Assembly: GCA_036557885.1 (NCBI GenBank)
Contig: DATBGS010000130.1
Span: 1-64,000 of the forward strand
Length of the DNA: 64,000 nucleotides
Direction of reading: 5' to 3'
Origin: DATBGS01 sp036557885
Lineage (GTDB): Bacteria > Chloroflexota > Ktedonobacteria > Ktedonobacterales > DATBGS01
Positions 23,734 through 32,590 of this stretch are shown here, one piece after another. The notes beneath the pieces were generated by a model. That model was given only the letters and a program-made list of their open reading frames with translations. It did no database searches and was not told the origin of the DNA. A program made the translations under genes and the position numbers. The stretch's first letter is position 1. Each line of letters begins with the position of its first letter.

Positions 23734-26700
23734 TTATCGAGAACCGCTTGGTACTTTCTGCGTTTGATCAAACACATGCGTCAAGAACTGCCCGGTAAAC
23801 GAATGCTCCATCTCGGCCACCTGCTCCGGCGTTCCCTCGGCAATCACCAATCCGCCGCCGTTGCCGCCCTCCGGCCCCAGATCAATAATCCAATCGGCGC
23901 TCTTGATGACATCCAGGTTATGCTCGATCACCACGACCGAGTTGCCCATCTCCACCAGGCGCTGCAAGACATCCAGCAGCCGCGCCACGTCCGCAAAGTG
24001 CAGGCCGGTGGTTGGCTCGTCCAGAATGTAGAGCGTGCGCCCCGTTGCGCGGCGCGAAAGCTCCGTTGCCAGCTTGATACGCTGCGCCTCGCCGCCAGAA
24101 AGCGTCGTGGCGGGTTGGCCCAGGTGGATGTAGCCCAGGCCCACATCGTTGAGCGTCGTCATCTTGTTGGCAATCGAAGGAATGTTCTCAAAGAAGCGCG
24201 TGGCCTCTTCTACCGTCATATCCAGCACATCGGAGATGGTCTTGCCCTTGTAGTGAATCTCCAGCGTCTCACGGTTGTAGCGCTGGCCCTTGCAGACTTC
24301 GCAGGCCACGTAGACATCCGGCAAGAACTGCATCTCAATCTGGATGATGCCGCCGCCCTGACAGGCTTCGCAGCGCCCGCCCTTCACATTAAACGAGAAG
24401 CGCCCGGCCTGATAGCCCCGCGCCCGCGCCTCCGGCACCTGGGCAAAGAGTTCTCGAATCGGGGTAAACGCGCCGGTATACGTTGCCGGGTTGGAGCGCG
24501 GCGTGCGGCCAATGGGAGACTGGTCAATGTTAATAACCTTATCCAGATGCTCCAACCCTTCGATCTCGTTATGCGCGCCGGGCTTGTCGTGGGCGCGATA
24601 GAAGTGCTGCGCCAGCCGCTTATACAGAATCTCGTTAACGAGCGAGCTTTTGCCGGAGCCAGAGACGCCCGTAATCGCTACAAACTGGCCCAGCGGGATA
24701 GATACGTCAATGTTTTGCAGGTTGTTTTCGCGAGCGCCCCGAATGACCAGCGACTTGCCGTTTCCGTCGCGGCGCTGGCGCGGAATCTCGATGCGCGTCC
24801 TGCCGGAGAGATACTGGCCGGTCAGTGAGTCGGGCTGCTCCATCACCGTCTCAATGGGGCCAGCCGCCACCACGCGCCCGCCATGCTCGCCCGCTCCGGG
24901 GCCGATGTCAATCAGATGATCAGAGGCGCGCATCATCTCCTCGTCATGCTCCACCACCAGCAGCGTATTGCCCAGGTCGCGCAGCCGCAGCAGCGTGCGA
25001 ATCAGCCGGGCGTTGTCGCGCTGATGCAGGCCAATGCTGGGTTCGTCCAGAATATACAGCACACCCATCAGACTGGAGCCAATTTGCGTTGCCAGGCGGA
25101 TGCGCTGCGCTTCGCCGCCGGAAAGGGTCGTGGCCGAACGCTCCAGCGTCAGGTAGTCCAGGCCAACATCCACCAGGAAGCCCAGCCGGGCGCGAATCTC
25201 CTTGAGCACCTGCCGCCCGATGATGCGCTCGCGCTCGGTAAAGGGTGTCGGGGTGAGCATCAACGCCTGCGGATTGATGGCCTTTCCCGCGCCGTTAGTG
25301 CCGTTCTGCCCATGATGTTCGCCCGCGCTCCACTTGCTGGTCACAGCCTGCGCGTCCTGCCCCTCCAGCGCCTCAAAGAAGTAAAGCGCCTGGTTCACCG
25401 GCAAGCGGCAGACTTCCACGACGTTATAGCCGCCCACCGTCACCCCCAGCGCCTCTGGCTTCAGCCGGGCACCCTTGCAGACCGGGCAGGGCCGGTCAGA
25501 CATATACTGGCCCAGTTCCTCGCGCATGCCCTCAGAGGTCGTCTCGCGGAAGCGCCGCTCCAGATTGGGGATGACGCCCTCAAAGGCCCGCCAATGCTCG
25601 CGGCGCTGACCCTGGCGGTTCTCATACGAGAACTTCACTTCCTCGCCATTGGTCCCATGCAGCAGCAGCTTGCGATGCTCCGGCGCCAGCTTTTTCCAGG
25701 GGACATGCAGGTTAAAGCTATAGTGCTTTGCCATGCCCTCAAGCTGGGAGGTGTACCACGTCATAGACGTGCCAAACTTGCTCCAGGGCAGGATGGCGCC
25801 CTCAGCAAGCGTCAGGTTGGGGTTGGTGACGATCAGTTCCTCGTCCATCTCCTGCTTGGTGCCCAGGCCGGTGCATTCCGGGCAGGCGCCATGCGGATTG
25901 TTAAAGCTGAAGGTGCGCGGCGCAATCTCTTCGATGCTGATGCCGCAGTAGACGCAGGCAAACTTCTCAGAATACAGCCGTTCTTCGCCAGCAATGACGG
26001 AGACGAGCAGCGTGCCGTTGCCCAGCTTGAGCGTCGTCTCTACGGAGTCGGCCACGCGCTGGCGGAACGAGGTATCGCGTTTGGCTACCGGGCGCGGCAG
26101 CGGCGAGCGCGCCTCGCCAGCGCTGTCCGGTTCTTCGTCGGGGCCATCAACATCCGCCTCCAGCGGGCGCACATCGTAGAGGCTGCGGCGCTCGGCCACA
26201 AAGCGAAGCTGCGGCTCCTCGGCTTCGGGTGCCTCTTCGCCTTCGCTGTCCTCGTGGGCGGCCTGGGCATTGCGCACGATCAGCCGATCTACCACCGCCT
26301 CAATCGTGTGCTGCTTGTAGCGATCAAGCTCAATCTCTTCGTTGACATCGCGCACCTGCCCATTGACGCGCACGCGCACATAGCCCGACTTGCGCAGGTC
26401 TTCAAACAGCGAGCGATATTCACCTTTGCGGCTGCGCACCAACGGCGCCAGCAGCATCAGCCGCGTGCCCTCCGGCAGATCAAGGATGGCATCCACCATC
26501 TGCTGCGGCGTTTGCTGGCTCACCTCGCGCCCGCAGTTGGGGCAGTGCGGGTGCCCAACACGGGCGTAGAGCAGGCGCAGATAATCATAAATCTCTGTGA
26601 CCGTTCCGACGGTGGAGCGGGGGTTGTGCGAAGTGCTTTTCTGGTCAATCGAGATGGCCGGGGAGAGGCCATCAATGTGGTCCACGTCTGGCTTTTCCAT

Positions 26701-26907
26701 CTGGCCCACAAAGTTGCGCGCATAGGCCGAAAGCGACTCCAGATAGCGCCGCTGCCCTTCGGCAAAGATGGTATCAAAGGCCAGGCTGCTCTTGCCTGAG
26801 CCGGAAAGCCCCGTAATCACCACCAGTTTATCGCGTGGAATAGCAACATCAATATTTTTTAGATTATGCTCGCGCGCCCCGCGCACAACTATAGCATCCT
26901 GTGGCAT
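23734..26907 (-). CDS. uvrA: Excinuclease ABC subunit A
   Basis: 1057 residues, about 100 more than usual. Two ABC modules: Walker A GLSGSGKSS and GVSGSGKSS, two LSGGEAQRI-type signatures and Walker B motifs LYILDEPSIGLH and LYILDEPTTGLHFAD. Zinc fingers are CVYCG...CPECTG and CEACQGG...CEVCKGQ. UvrA finds bulky DNA lesions and loads UvrB. A ~68-residue acidic, Pro-rich insert (about 213-281) precedes FRQRVADSVETTLKLG, and a second Gly/Asn-rich insert lies near 550-580. Start at 26907 has GAGG 10 nt upstream; an ATG at 26940 is the alternative. A strong promoter lies at 26962-26991. Confidence 0.97.
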   Translation of the reverse strand: MPQDAIVVRGAREHNLKNIDVAIPRDKLVVITGLSGSGKSSLAFDTIFAEGQRRYLESLSAYARNFVGQMEKPDVDHIDGLSPAISIDQKSTSHNPRSTVGTVTEIYDYLRLLYARVGHPHCPNCGREVSQQTPQQMVDAILDLPEGTRLMLLAPLVRSRKGEYRSLFEDLRKSGYVRVRVNGQVRDVNEEIELDRYKQHTIEAVVDRLIVRNAQAAHEDSEGEEAPEAEEPQLRFVAERRSLYDVRPLEADVDGPDEEPDSAGEARSPLPRPVAKRDTSFRQRVADSVETTLKLGNGTLLVSVIAGEERLYSEKFACVYCGISIEEIAPRTFSFNNPHGACPECTGLGTKQEMDEELIVTNPNLTLAEGAILPWSKFGTSMTWYTSQLEGMAKHYSFNLHVPWKKLAPEHRKLLLHGTNGEEVKFSYENRQGQRREHWRAFEGVIPNLERRFRETTSEGMREELGQYMSDRPCPVCKGARLKPEALGVTVGGYNVVEVCRLPVNQALYFFEALEGQDAQAVTSKWSAGEHHGQNGTNGAGKAINPQALMLTPTPFTERERIIGRQVLKEIRARLGFLVDVGLDYLTLERSATTLSGGEAQRIRLATQIGSSLMGVLYILDEPSIGLHQRDNARLIRTLLRLRDLGNTLLVVEHDEEMMRASDHLIDIGPGAGEHGGRVVAAGPIETVMEQPDSLTGQYLSGRTRIEIPRQRRDGNGKSLVIRGARENNLQNIDVSIPLGQFVAITGVSGSGKSSLVNEILYKRLAQHFYRAHDKPGAHNEIEGLEHLDKVINIDQSPIGRTPRSNPATYTGAFTPIRELFAQVPEARARGYQAGRFSFNVKGGRCEACQGGGIIQIEMQFLPDVYVACEVCKGQRYNRETLEIHYKGKTISDVLDMTVEEATRFFENIPSIANKMTTLNDVGLGYIHLGQPATTLSGGEAQRIKLATELSRRATGRTLYILDEPTTGLHFADVARLLDVLQRLVEMGNSVVVIEHNLDVIKSADWIIDLGPEGGNGGGLVIAEGTPEQVAEMEHSFTGQFLTHVFDQTQKVPSGSR

Positions 26908-26961
26908 TCGGGCTGTACCTCGCTTCGTTCTCTGCTTCATTCAGAAAAAAGGGCATCTCTT

Positions 26962-26991
26962 ATTATAGAACGATTGTGCTAACTTCGTCAA
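26962..26991 (-). promoter_or_regulatory. uvrA promoter
   Basis: TTGACG, an 18-nt spacer and a perfect TATAAT on the minus strand, about 55 nt before the uvrA start. I see no clear LexA-type box over it. Confidence 0.7.
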
Positions 26992-27086
26992 GAGGCATAG
27001 CCAGGAACTCTAAACCAGGGCCAAAAGAGTTTGCAGGGTTTACAGTTGTTGGCAGTAGATGAAGTTTTAGAAAATAGGCAGATCGC

Positions 27087-27195
27087 TTGTAGCGCCAGCA
27101 TCCCATGCCCTCTGCTCAGAGGGTGCTGGCGTATCGTGGCTAGAGGCGAACGTTCGCGCTTGCCGTGATTCGCCGTCTGGAAGACGGCGCTACAA
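27087..27195. repeat. 109-bp palindromic (MITE-like) element
   Basis: 10-bp ends TTGTAGCGCC / GGCGCTACAA frame an internal hairpin (CGCCAGCA...CCCTCT / AGAGGG...TGCTGGCG) and a second one (CGCCGTC / GACGGCG). No coding capacity. The TGTAGC / GCTACA ends match the palindromes at 12079-12110 and 17869-17928. Confidence 0.6.
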
Positions 27196-27468
27196 TCGGA
27201 GCGCTGCCTGCTCGCCTGGCGAGCCGTCATGGAAGCGGGGCATGGCCCCGGCCCATATGGGCGTTGCCTGGCGCGACAGGGCGCTGATTTTGAGAGGTGG
27301 CCGGAAGAAGCGACTTTCAGAATGCTTTGCCGACTCATCTCTGCCGATGACGCAGGGTTGGGTTAATGGCGTGGCGCGTGCTTAAGTCGCACCTCCACGC
27401 TGGCCGTCAAGCCATACACGCAATGAAAAATACAGGTTCCTGATGCCCACAGGAGACGCAGGAAGCTC

Positions 27469-27496
27469 TTGCACGAGAGCTTGCAGAAAGTATAAT
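27469..27496 (+). promoter_or_regulatory. Promoter of the 27605 gene
   Basis: TTGCAC, a 16-nt spacer and perfect TATAAT; a small palindrome AAGCTCT...AGAGCTT (27463-27483) overlaps the -35. It lies in the 697-bp gap 26908-27604, which otherwise holds only the uvrA promoter and the palindromic element. Confidence 0.55.
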
Positions 27497-27604
27497 AAGA
27501 GTCGCCCAGAATGTCAAGCGGAGTACGAAGAAAGAAGAAACTCCGCAGGTTGTCCTGGAAGTTATGTGATGATAGGCTTGCTGTCTTGAGAAAGGGGTTG
27601 CAGT

Positions 27605-28969
27605 GTGGGCCAAGATGCGACGGAAGTGAGATGTGAAGAGATTCGGAATCCCGATCCTATGCGTATTACGAGGGAATATGTCATCACGTTCAGGGTGGTG
27701 TATTGGCATGAAGTGAGAATTTTGCTGAAATTCCCTAACGAATTTGTCGTCTACACCAAATCGGAACTCTTCGTTGATAGCAAGAAAAAGAGGACGTTCA
27801 AAAGATTTCGTGGCAGTGACGACCCTTATGTCTCGGAGAGTTTCAAACTTGATGGTACCAAGTGTGTGTTCGAGCATACAGAGTACCAATCCCGCCCCGC
27901 TCACTGGTATGACCCCCCCAACTTTCACGAGTCGATGCATCTCTACGTCAATAAGAAGGAAATCTGGTCGTATTCTGACGGTGACGTCAGCCCTGCTTCA
28001 TCGCCTGCTCCTCAACGTCAAGCAAGCATGGCAGCCGCGCCACCACCACCCGTCCTGCCAGTTTCCGCTTCTCCCCCTGCTCCGCCAAGTCAGCCGAGTG
28101 GAGGAACCCCGCCACAAAAAAAGCAGAAACCGCCAGAGGAGCAGAAACCGTATCCTGTCCCTACCAATCGGTATGATCTGGTGCGCCTGGATCAACTGTA
28201 TGGTGGCGCTGCCAGCCCGTTCATTGCCGCGCTCTTTTTGTTGTGTGGGGTTGGAGGTCTGGTTGGCGTGTGGACGCAAGCCTGGGTTCTGGCTCTGGCT
28301 GCCGTCGGAATTGGGCTGGTGTTGTCCTATATTCTAGGTTATCGGAAGGTCTTCTCCCCGCTCACCTTAGGGATCATTGCCGTGCTCAGTGGGGCTGTGG
28401 TGGTGGCAGCGACTTCTTCCGTGTCTGCGGTGTCTTATGATCAGACGTACACGACCCACTTCCTCTTTGGGATAGAGCGCATGCTGACGATCAGGCACCA
28501 GCTCATTGCTGGGACTGGGGTTGGCGCCATCGCTTCCCTGTGGGGGTTGGCGGTGTTTCGATCTAAAAGAGCGAACGGTGATGGGATGGGTTTAGGTCTC
28601 ACTGTCGGCATCTTGTATGGCCTGATTGGGGGAGGAATTCTCTGGCTGGTGGCGCTTGTGCTTGGCTCCATCTTTGATTGGGGATTTGGGTTTGGCGCTG
28701 GTTGGCTCAATAGTTTGCTTGATGGATTCCTGGTGACAGTGATTGCTTGTCTGGGTCTCATCTCATTGCTGTATGTGTGGCGCAAGACGCAAAAGACCTG
28801 GGGATGGCGCGATGCGGCACGCTGGCGGTTGGAGGAGCGCTTCGGGGGCCAGATGGAGGCAGGCTTGTTGGAAGAACTCAGCAAGGCAGACGAGATCAAG
28901 ATCAAAGAACTGCTCCCCCAGATAGAGAAAGGTACGCCTGCCGAATTGCTCGACAAGTTACGAAGCTGA
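27605..28969 (+). CDS. Unrecognised six-TM membrane protein with beta-rich N-terminal domain
   Basis: 454 residues, function unknown. Residues 1-130 are hydrophilic and beta-rich with many aromatic and basic residues (TFRVVYWHEVRILLKF, KKKRTFKRFRG); a Pro/Ala/Gln linker follows (about 133-190), then six transmembrane helices (about 198-410) and a charged helical tail (EELSKADEIKIKELL). Base composition is less GC-rich and codon use less biased than in neighbouring genes, suggesting relaxed selection or transfer. GTG start with AAAGGGG 5 nt upstream; ATG at 27659 is the alternative. Followed by a hairpin at 29002-29026. Confidence 0.7.
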   Translation: MGQDATEVRCEEIRNPDPMRITREYVITFRVVYWHEVRILLKFPNEFVVYTKSELFVDSKKKRTFKRFRGSDDPYVSESFKLDGTKCVFEHTEYQSRPAHWYDPPNFHESMHLYVNKKEIWSYSDGDVSPASSPAPQRQASMAAAPPPPVLPVSASPPAPPSQPSGGTPPQKKQKPPEEQKPYPVPTNRYDLVRLDQLYGGAASPFIAALFLLCGVGGLVGVWTQAWVLALAAVGIGLVLSYILGYRKVFSPLTLGIIAVLSGAVVVAATSSVSAVSYDQTYTTHFLFGIERMLTIRHQLIAGTGVGAIASLWGLAVFRSKRANGDGMGLGLTVGILYGLIGGGILWLVALVLGSIFDWGFGFGAGWLNSLLDGFLVTVIACLGLISLLYVWRKTQKTWGWRDAARWRLEERFGGQMEAGLLEELSKADEIKIKELLPQIEKGTPAELLDKLRS

Positions 28970-29001
28970 GAATCAGTCGCTACCTGGCCTAGTGAGTAGT
29001 T

Positions 29002-29026
29002 GCTCGCCCGCTTCCAGCGGGCGAGC
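29002..29026 (+). terminator. Hairpin after the 27605 gene
   Basis: Perfect 11-bp stem GCTCGCCCGCT / AGCGGGCGAGC with a 3-nt loop, 33 nt after the stop. No T-run follows, so terminator activity is uncertain. Confidence 0.45.
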
Positions 29027-29152
29027 CTGATCTAGCTGGTATGATTCCGGCTGGTGCAGAAAAGTTCTCAGAGCATTTCCGTTTCTGCCGGGCGAAGAAA
29101 GAATCCCCATGAAAACCAAACGTCCCCGACAGTTTGTTTCTGAGGAGGCCGT

Positions 29153-29539
29153 ATGAAAATTAAACTTACCAGTGTTTTTGTGGACGACCAGGACAAAGCC
29201 CTGAAGTTTTATACTGATGTGCTGGGCTTTGTGAAGAAACTGGAGTTTCCGGTTGGGCAGTTCAAGTGGCTGACGGTAGCCTCACCAGAGGAGCCAGAGG
29301 GCACGCAGTTGCTGCTGGAGCCAAACGACAATCCAGCGGCCAGGACGTACCAGGCGGCCATTTTTCAGCAAGGCATTGCCGCCGCGACGTTTTTTGTTGA
29401 GGATATTCACCAGGAGTACGAGCGCCTGAAAAAGCGCGGCGTGGTGTTTACCTCTGAGCCAATCCGCATGGGGCCAACCACCGTTGCCGTCTTCAATGAT
29501 ACATGTGGGAACCTCATCCAAATCACGCAGGCGGGTTAG
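29153..29539 (+). CDS. VOC-superfamily (glyoxalase/bleomycin-resistance-like) protein
   Basis: 128 residues, one full VOC unit of two beta-alpha-beta-beta-beta modules. It starts MKIKLTSVFVDDQDKALKFY, followed by LGFVKKLEF, LLLEPNDNP and the second module FFVEDIHQEYERLKKRGV, ending VAVFNDTCGNLIQITQ. Possible metal ligands include the final Glu-position residues, but the typical glyoxalase I quartet is not complete, so an enzymatic role is unproven. GAGGAGG lies 4 nt before the ATG. Stand-alone gene. Confidence 0.88.
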   Translation: MKIKLTSVFVDDQDKALKFYTDVLGFVKKLEFPVGQFKWLTVASPEEPEGTQLLLEPNDNPAARTYQAAIFQQGIAAATFFVEDIHQEYERLKKRGVVFTSEPIRMGPTTVAVFNDTCGNLIQITQAG

Positions 29540-29573
29540 CGCTCTGCCGCGATGCTCTGACGCGCCCAGGCCG

Positions 29574-29602
29574 TTGAACCTTCTTGCTTTCACTGCTATA
29601 CT
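29574..29602 (+). promoter_or_regulatory. Promoter of the 29666 small gene
   Basis: TTGAAC, a 17-nt spacer and TATACT, 64 nt before the small gene's ATG. Confidence 0.6.
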
Positions 29603-29665
29603 GACTACAGAGCAGTTCTCATTTGAGAGAGGGCTGGCACCCTCTGGCGAAAGGAAGGCGCCGTC

Positions 29666-29872
29666 ATGAGCAAGAGCATCCGACGAACCCTTACACAGAG
29701 ACTGACCCGCCTCTTCAGCAGGTCGGCCAGGTCTGACAGCAGCCAGGACACATCTGATTTTGCGAGAAAACGCACCGCAAACGAACTGGAAAAACAGCTT
29801 GGGTCAGTGGACGGAGCCAGGCTGGACCAGTATACCGCCGGGCGCTGGAAAATGCACCGCCTCTGGGGATAA
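29666..29872 (+). CDS. Small basic protein, unknown
   Basis: 68 residues. The N-terminal third is basic with Arg/Lys/Ser (MSKSIRRTLTQRLTRLFSRS), possibly an amphipathic helix; the rest is mixed charge, ending in an aromatic stretch (WKMHRLWG). Not recognised. Support comes from its own promoter at 29574-29602 and the AAAGGAAGG ribosome site 7 nt upstream. It ends 9 nt before the convergent gene. Confidence 0.55.
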   Translation: MSKSIRRTLTQRLTRLFSRSARSDSSQDTSDFARKRTANELEKQLGSVDGARLDQYTAGRWKMHRLWG

Positions 29873-29881
29873 GGGCCAGCA

Positions 29882-30907
29882 CTAGCTTTCTAAGGCCGCC
29901 AACGGCACATCCACATAGGTGCCCAGAATGCTGCGTCCGGCGGCATAGGCGCCGCGCAGCGCGGGAATATTGCTGGCCGCCACAAAACCAAAAATAAACG
30001 GCCATGCCTCGCGCGTGTAGGCAATCGCGGGCAGTTGCTGCGAAACCTGCGTGTCTGCCGGGTCTGGAGCGGGCAGGCTGCCAGTATCACTGGGGGCGCC
30101 CTCCGCTGTGGGCGCGCCAATCACCTCAGAAGGCGGCAGGGCGCGGCGGGCGGCGCGGCGGCTCAAAATGAGCGTGGAGGCCACGCGCTGCAACAGCGTG
30201 CCCAGCCGCTGGCCGCGCGCGCTGCTGGCGATATGCAGCGCCAGAATCCCCCAGCCATCGCAGCCCTCGGTTTCATCGCGCTGGCGTGCCAGCGAGAGAT
30301 GCCCGGCCAGCCTGTCGCCGTCGTAGAGGTTGAGCACCAGCCCTTGCGGGCGGCGCATCCACCAGGCAAGCTCTTGCTCCAGCATCGTCAAGTCGTGCTC
30401 CAGCTCTTCCCAGAGTTCCATGCCGGGGGCTTCGTGCTCCTGCTGCTCGATCATGGCGCGCAGTTCCGGCCAGAAGCTCATATTGGGCGCCTGCACCAGA
30501 CTGTAGCGCGCCAGGGGCGGCTCCGTCAGCGCGGCGTCGGACAAAGGCGCCACCGGCCCGCCCAGCGTATAGAAGCGCACCGACGCGCCCGGAATCCACT
30601 CGTCCACCTCTTGCGGCGAAAGCGACGCGCCCACGCGCAAGGCGACGAGAGCGGGCGAGGCATCTCCCGCCGCGTTGGTCATGCCTGCCCAACGCGCCGT
30701 CACTACGCGCAGCATCTCCAGCGGCGGCAGCAGCGCGTCATCGGCGGTCTGCCACCGCTCCAAAAAAATACTCTGCTGGTCGGTGCCAGGACGCGAGCGC
30801 AGCGCGCTACTGGCATACCATTGACTCTCCGCTCCAGGGGCGTCTGGCGTCTCCTCCGCCGTTTCTGGCGTCCCCTGTGGCGGGTGACGCTGTGATTGCT
30901 CTGGCAT
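29882..30907 (-). CDS. GNAT-like acetyltransferase-fold protein
   Basis: 341 residues. The central region has the GNAT layout: a strand (WGILALHIAS) followed by the acetyl-CoA loop SARGQRLGTLLQ (about 231-242, compare R/Q-x-x-G-x-G/A) and an amphipathic helix. Earlier LVLNLYDGDRLAGHLSL resembles the preceding GNAT strands. The N-terminus is disordered and Pro/Gln-rich. The C-terminal part carries a ~35-residue Pro/Ala insert before AYTREAWPFIFGF. Start at 30907 has GGAGG 5 nt upstream. Substrate unknown; a non-catalytic GNAT fold is possible. Confidence 0.62.
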   Translation of the reverse strand: MPEQSQRHPPQGTPETAEETPDAPGAESQWYASSALRSRPGTDQQSIFLERWQTADDALLPPLEMLRVVTARWAGMTNAAGDASPALVALRVGASLSPQEVDEWIPGASVRFYTLGGPVAPLSDAALTEPPLARYSLVQAPNMSFWPELRAMIEQQEHEAPGMELWEELEHDLTMLEQELAWWMRRPQGLVLNLYDGDRLAGHLSLARQRDETEGCDGWGILALHIASSARGQRLGTLLQRVASTLILSRRAARRALPPSEVIGAPTAEGAPSDTGSLPAPDPADTQVSQQLPAIAYTREAWPFIFGFVAASNIPALRGAYAAGRSILGTYVDVPLAALES

Positions 30908-31081
30908 TTCAACCTCCACGCCTCTTGCTCACTCCCACAGTATAGCCGGTTTCAGGCAGATGTGGTATGGTAAGACCCACCAGCACGCTGCGAGCGAGGC
31001 ACGCCAGGAGCACCAGCGCTGGCGGTTGCTTCATTGCGCCTGGGCTAGCAGAAATATCCTATTCGGGAGGCACCATCATCC

Positions 31082-32404
31082 ATGCGGCATCCATTTTGGG
31101 CACAGATCGGGACGGCGCTGGCGGCCATCCTCAGCGTGCTGGTCCTGGCTTTTGCCCTCACCCTTTCCGGCATGAACCTCGCGCCAGCCCTGGCGGTGGC
31201 CGGGCTGCTCACGGCCATCCTGTGCCTGGCGCTTAGCTTTTTGCGCCCGGCGGGAACCTGGGCCGTGTCCGGCTTTCTTGCCCTGGGCGTGATGGTAACA
31301 GCCGGTCTGGTGGTGCGCGGGCTGGCAAACTGGTGGTGGCCGCTGGGGCCGGTGCTGCTGGGCATTGCCTATATTCCCCTGGCGGAAACACTGCCCCCGC
31401 GCGTGCCTGCCTCCTGGCGGGGAGCCTTGCGGGTCAGCGCGCTGCTGCTGACCGGGATAGGCGCAACCTGGGGTCTGGGCCAGTTTTTGACCGCCGCGCT
31501 GTTCACCAGCGAGGGCCTCCCGCTGCTGGCCGAAGACAGCGCCACGCTGGAAGCCTCGTTTCTGGTATGCTCCTGCCTGCTGATCGTTGGCGTGCTGTTC
31601 TGGGCCGCGCTGCGCCAGACGCTGGAGGGGCTGGCGGTGCTGCTCCCGCTGGTCGCGCAGGTGGGGCTGGCGCTGGTGGCTCCGGCGCTGCTCAGCGCGG
31701 ACCCTGGTGCCCCAGAACTGCTGGGGCTGATGCTGATCGCGGTAGCCCTCGCCAGCCACGCCTGCACCTATTTCTTCCGCCTGAGCCGCCCAGAGCTTGC
31801 CAGGCCATCCAGCCCATATATCTGGCAGATGGTTGGCTGGCGGCGTCGGCCCCGTATCAATGAAGCCGTACTGGATCAGCGCCAGGGCCATCATGCCTGG
31901 TGGCTCTGCCTCTGGCTTGATCTTGGCGCCCTGCTGCTGGCGGTCATCGCGCCGCTGCCCCTGGGCGCGCTTTCCACAGCATCTGGCCCCTTCACCGGCT
32001 CATCGCTCATCATCCTGAGCGCCGGGCTGCTGCTCACCGCCATCCTCGCGTACTGGCATCGCTTCTCCTGGCTGGCGCTGTTGGCAAGCTTTTTCCTGGC
32101 GGCTGGCCTGCTGACGCTGGGCGCGCTCTCGTCCGATCCGCATCTCTTCTGGCCGCTGGCGTATCTGCTCGCCACGTGGCTCTGGCTGGGCCTCGCGCTC
32201 TGGTTTGCGCAGCGCCTGGGGCGAGACTGGGCCATTGCCGCGCTGCTGGGGGCGCTGGGGCAGGCGGCGCTGGCGCTGCTGGCCGCCTTCCGGCAGCATA
32301 ATCTCGCCTGGGAAAGCATCGTGCTGGTTGCCCTGGCCGCCAGTTTTCTCGCGCTGCTAACGTTCTGGCGTAGAGGGAAAGCGGTAGCCCCACAGCAGCC
32401 GTAA
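31082..32404 (+). CDS. Polytopic membrane protein (about 14 TM)
   Basis: 440 residues of almost continuous hydrophobic helices, rich in Leu and Ala. A single hydrophilic loop (about 237-265, RLSRPELARPSSPYIWQM, RRRPRINEAVLDQRQ) splits it into roughly 8 and 6 helices. No transporter or enzyme motif recognised. GGGAGG lies 11 nt before the ATG. The pattern resembles multi-pass proteins found next to glycan or signalling genes, but nothing here assigns a role. Confidence 0.72.
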   Translation: MRHPFWAQIGTALAAILSVLVLAFALTLSGMNLAPALAVAGLLTAILCLALSFLRPAGTWAVSGFLALGVMVTAGLVVRGLANWWWPLGPVLLGIAYIPLAETLPPRVPASWRGALRVSALLLTGIGATWGLGQFLTAALFTSEGLPLLAEDSATLEASFLVCSCLLIVGVLFWAALRQTLEGLAVLLPLVAQVGLALVAPALLSADPGAPELLGLMLIAVALASHACTYFFRLSRPELARPSSPYIWQMVGWRRRPRINEAVLDQRQGHHAWWLCLWLDLGALLLAVIAPLPLGALSTASGPFTGSSLIILSAGLLLTAILAYWHRFSWLALLASFFLAAGLLTLGALSSDPHLFWPLAYLLATWLWLGLALWFAQRLGRDWAIAALLGALGQAALALLAAFRQHNLAWESIVLVALAASFLALLTFWRRGKAVAPQQP

Positions 32405-32475
32405 GCCAGCTTCACCGAGGCACAGGCTTTTTGGGCTAGGAAACGGGCAAACTAGTTCCCGCCAGACTCCTTCTG

Positions 32476-32484
32476 TGCTATACT
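32476..32484 (+). promoter_or_regulatory. Extended -10 promoter of the HEAT-repeat gene
   Basis: TGCTATACT about 105 nt before the ATG at 32591; -35 weak. Confidence 0.45.
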
Positions 32485-32590
32485 ACGGCCCAGATTTGCC
32501 GGAACCAATCCGGCACCGCGCTGGCAATGCTCCAGCAAGAAACCAGGCACCGCAAGCATAGGGGCAGGCGCTGTTCGGAGGGAGAAATCA

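Noticed and set aside
24883..26799. Long open frame on the plus strand opposite uvrA
   Set aside because: GC-rich genes in this genome give long antisense frames; uvrA motifs on the minus strand are unambiguous and the antisense product shows no domain.
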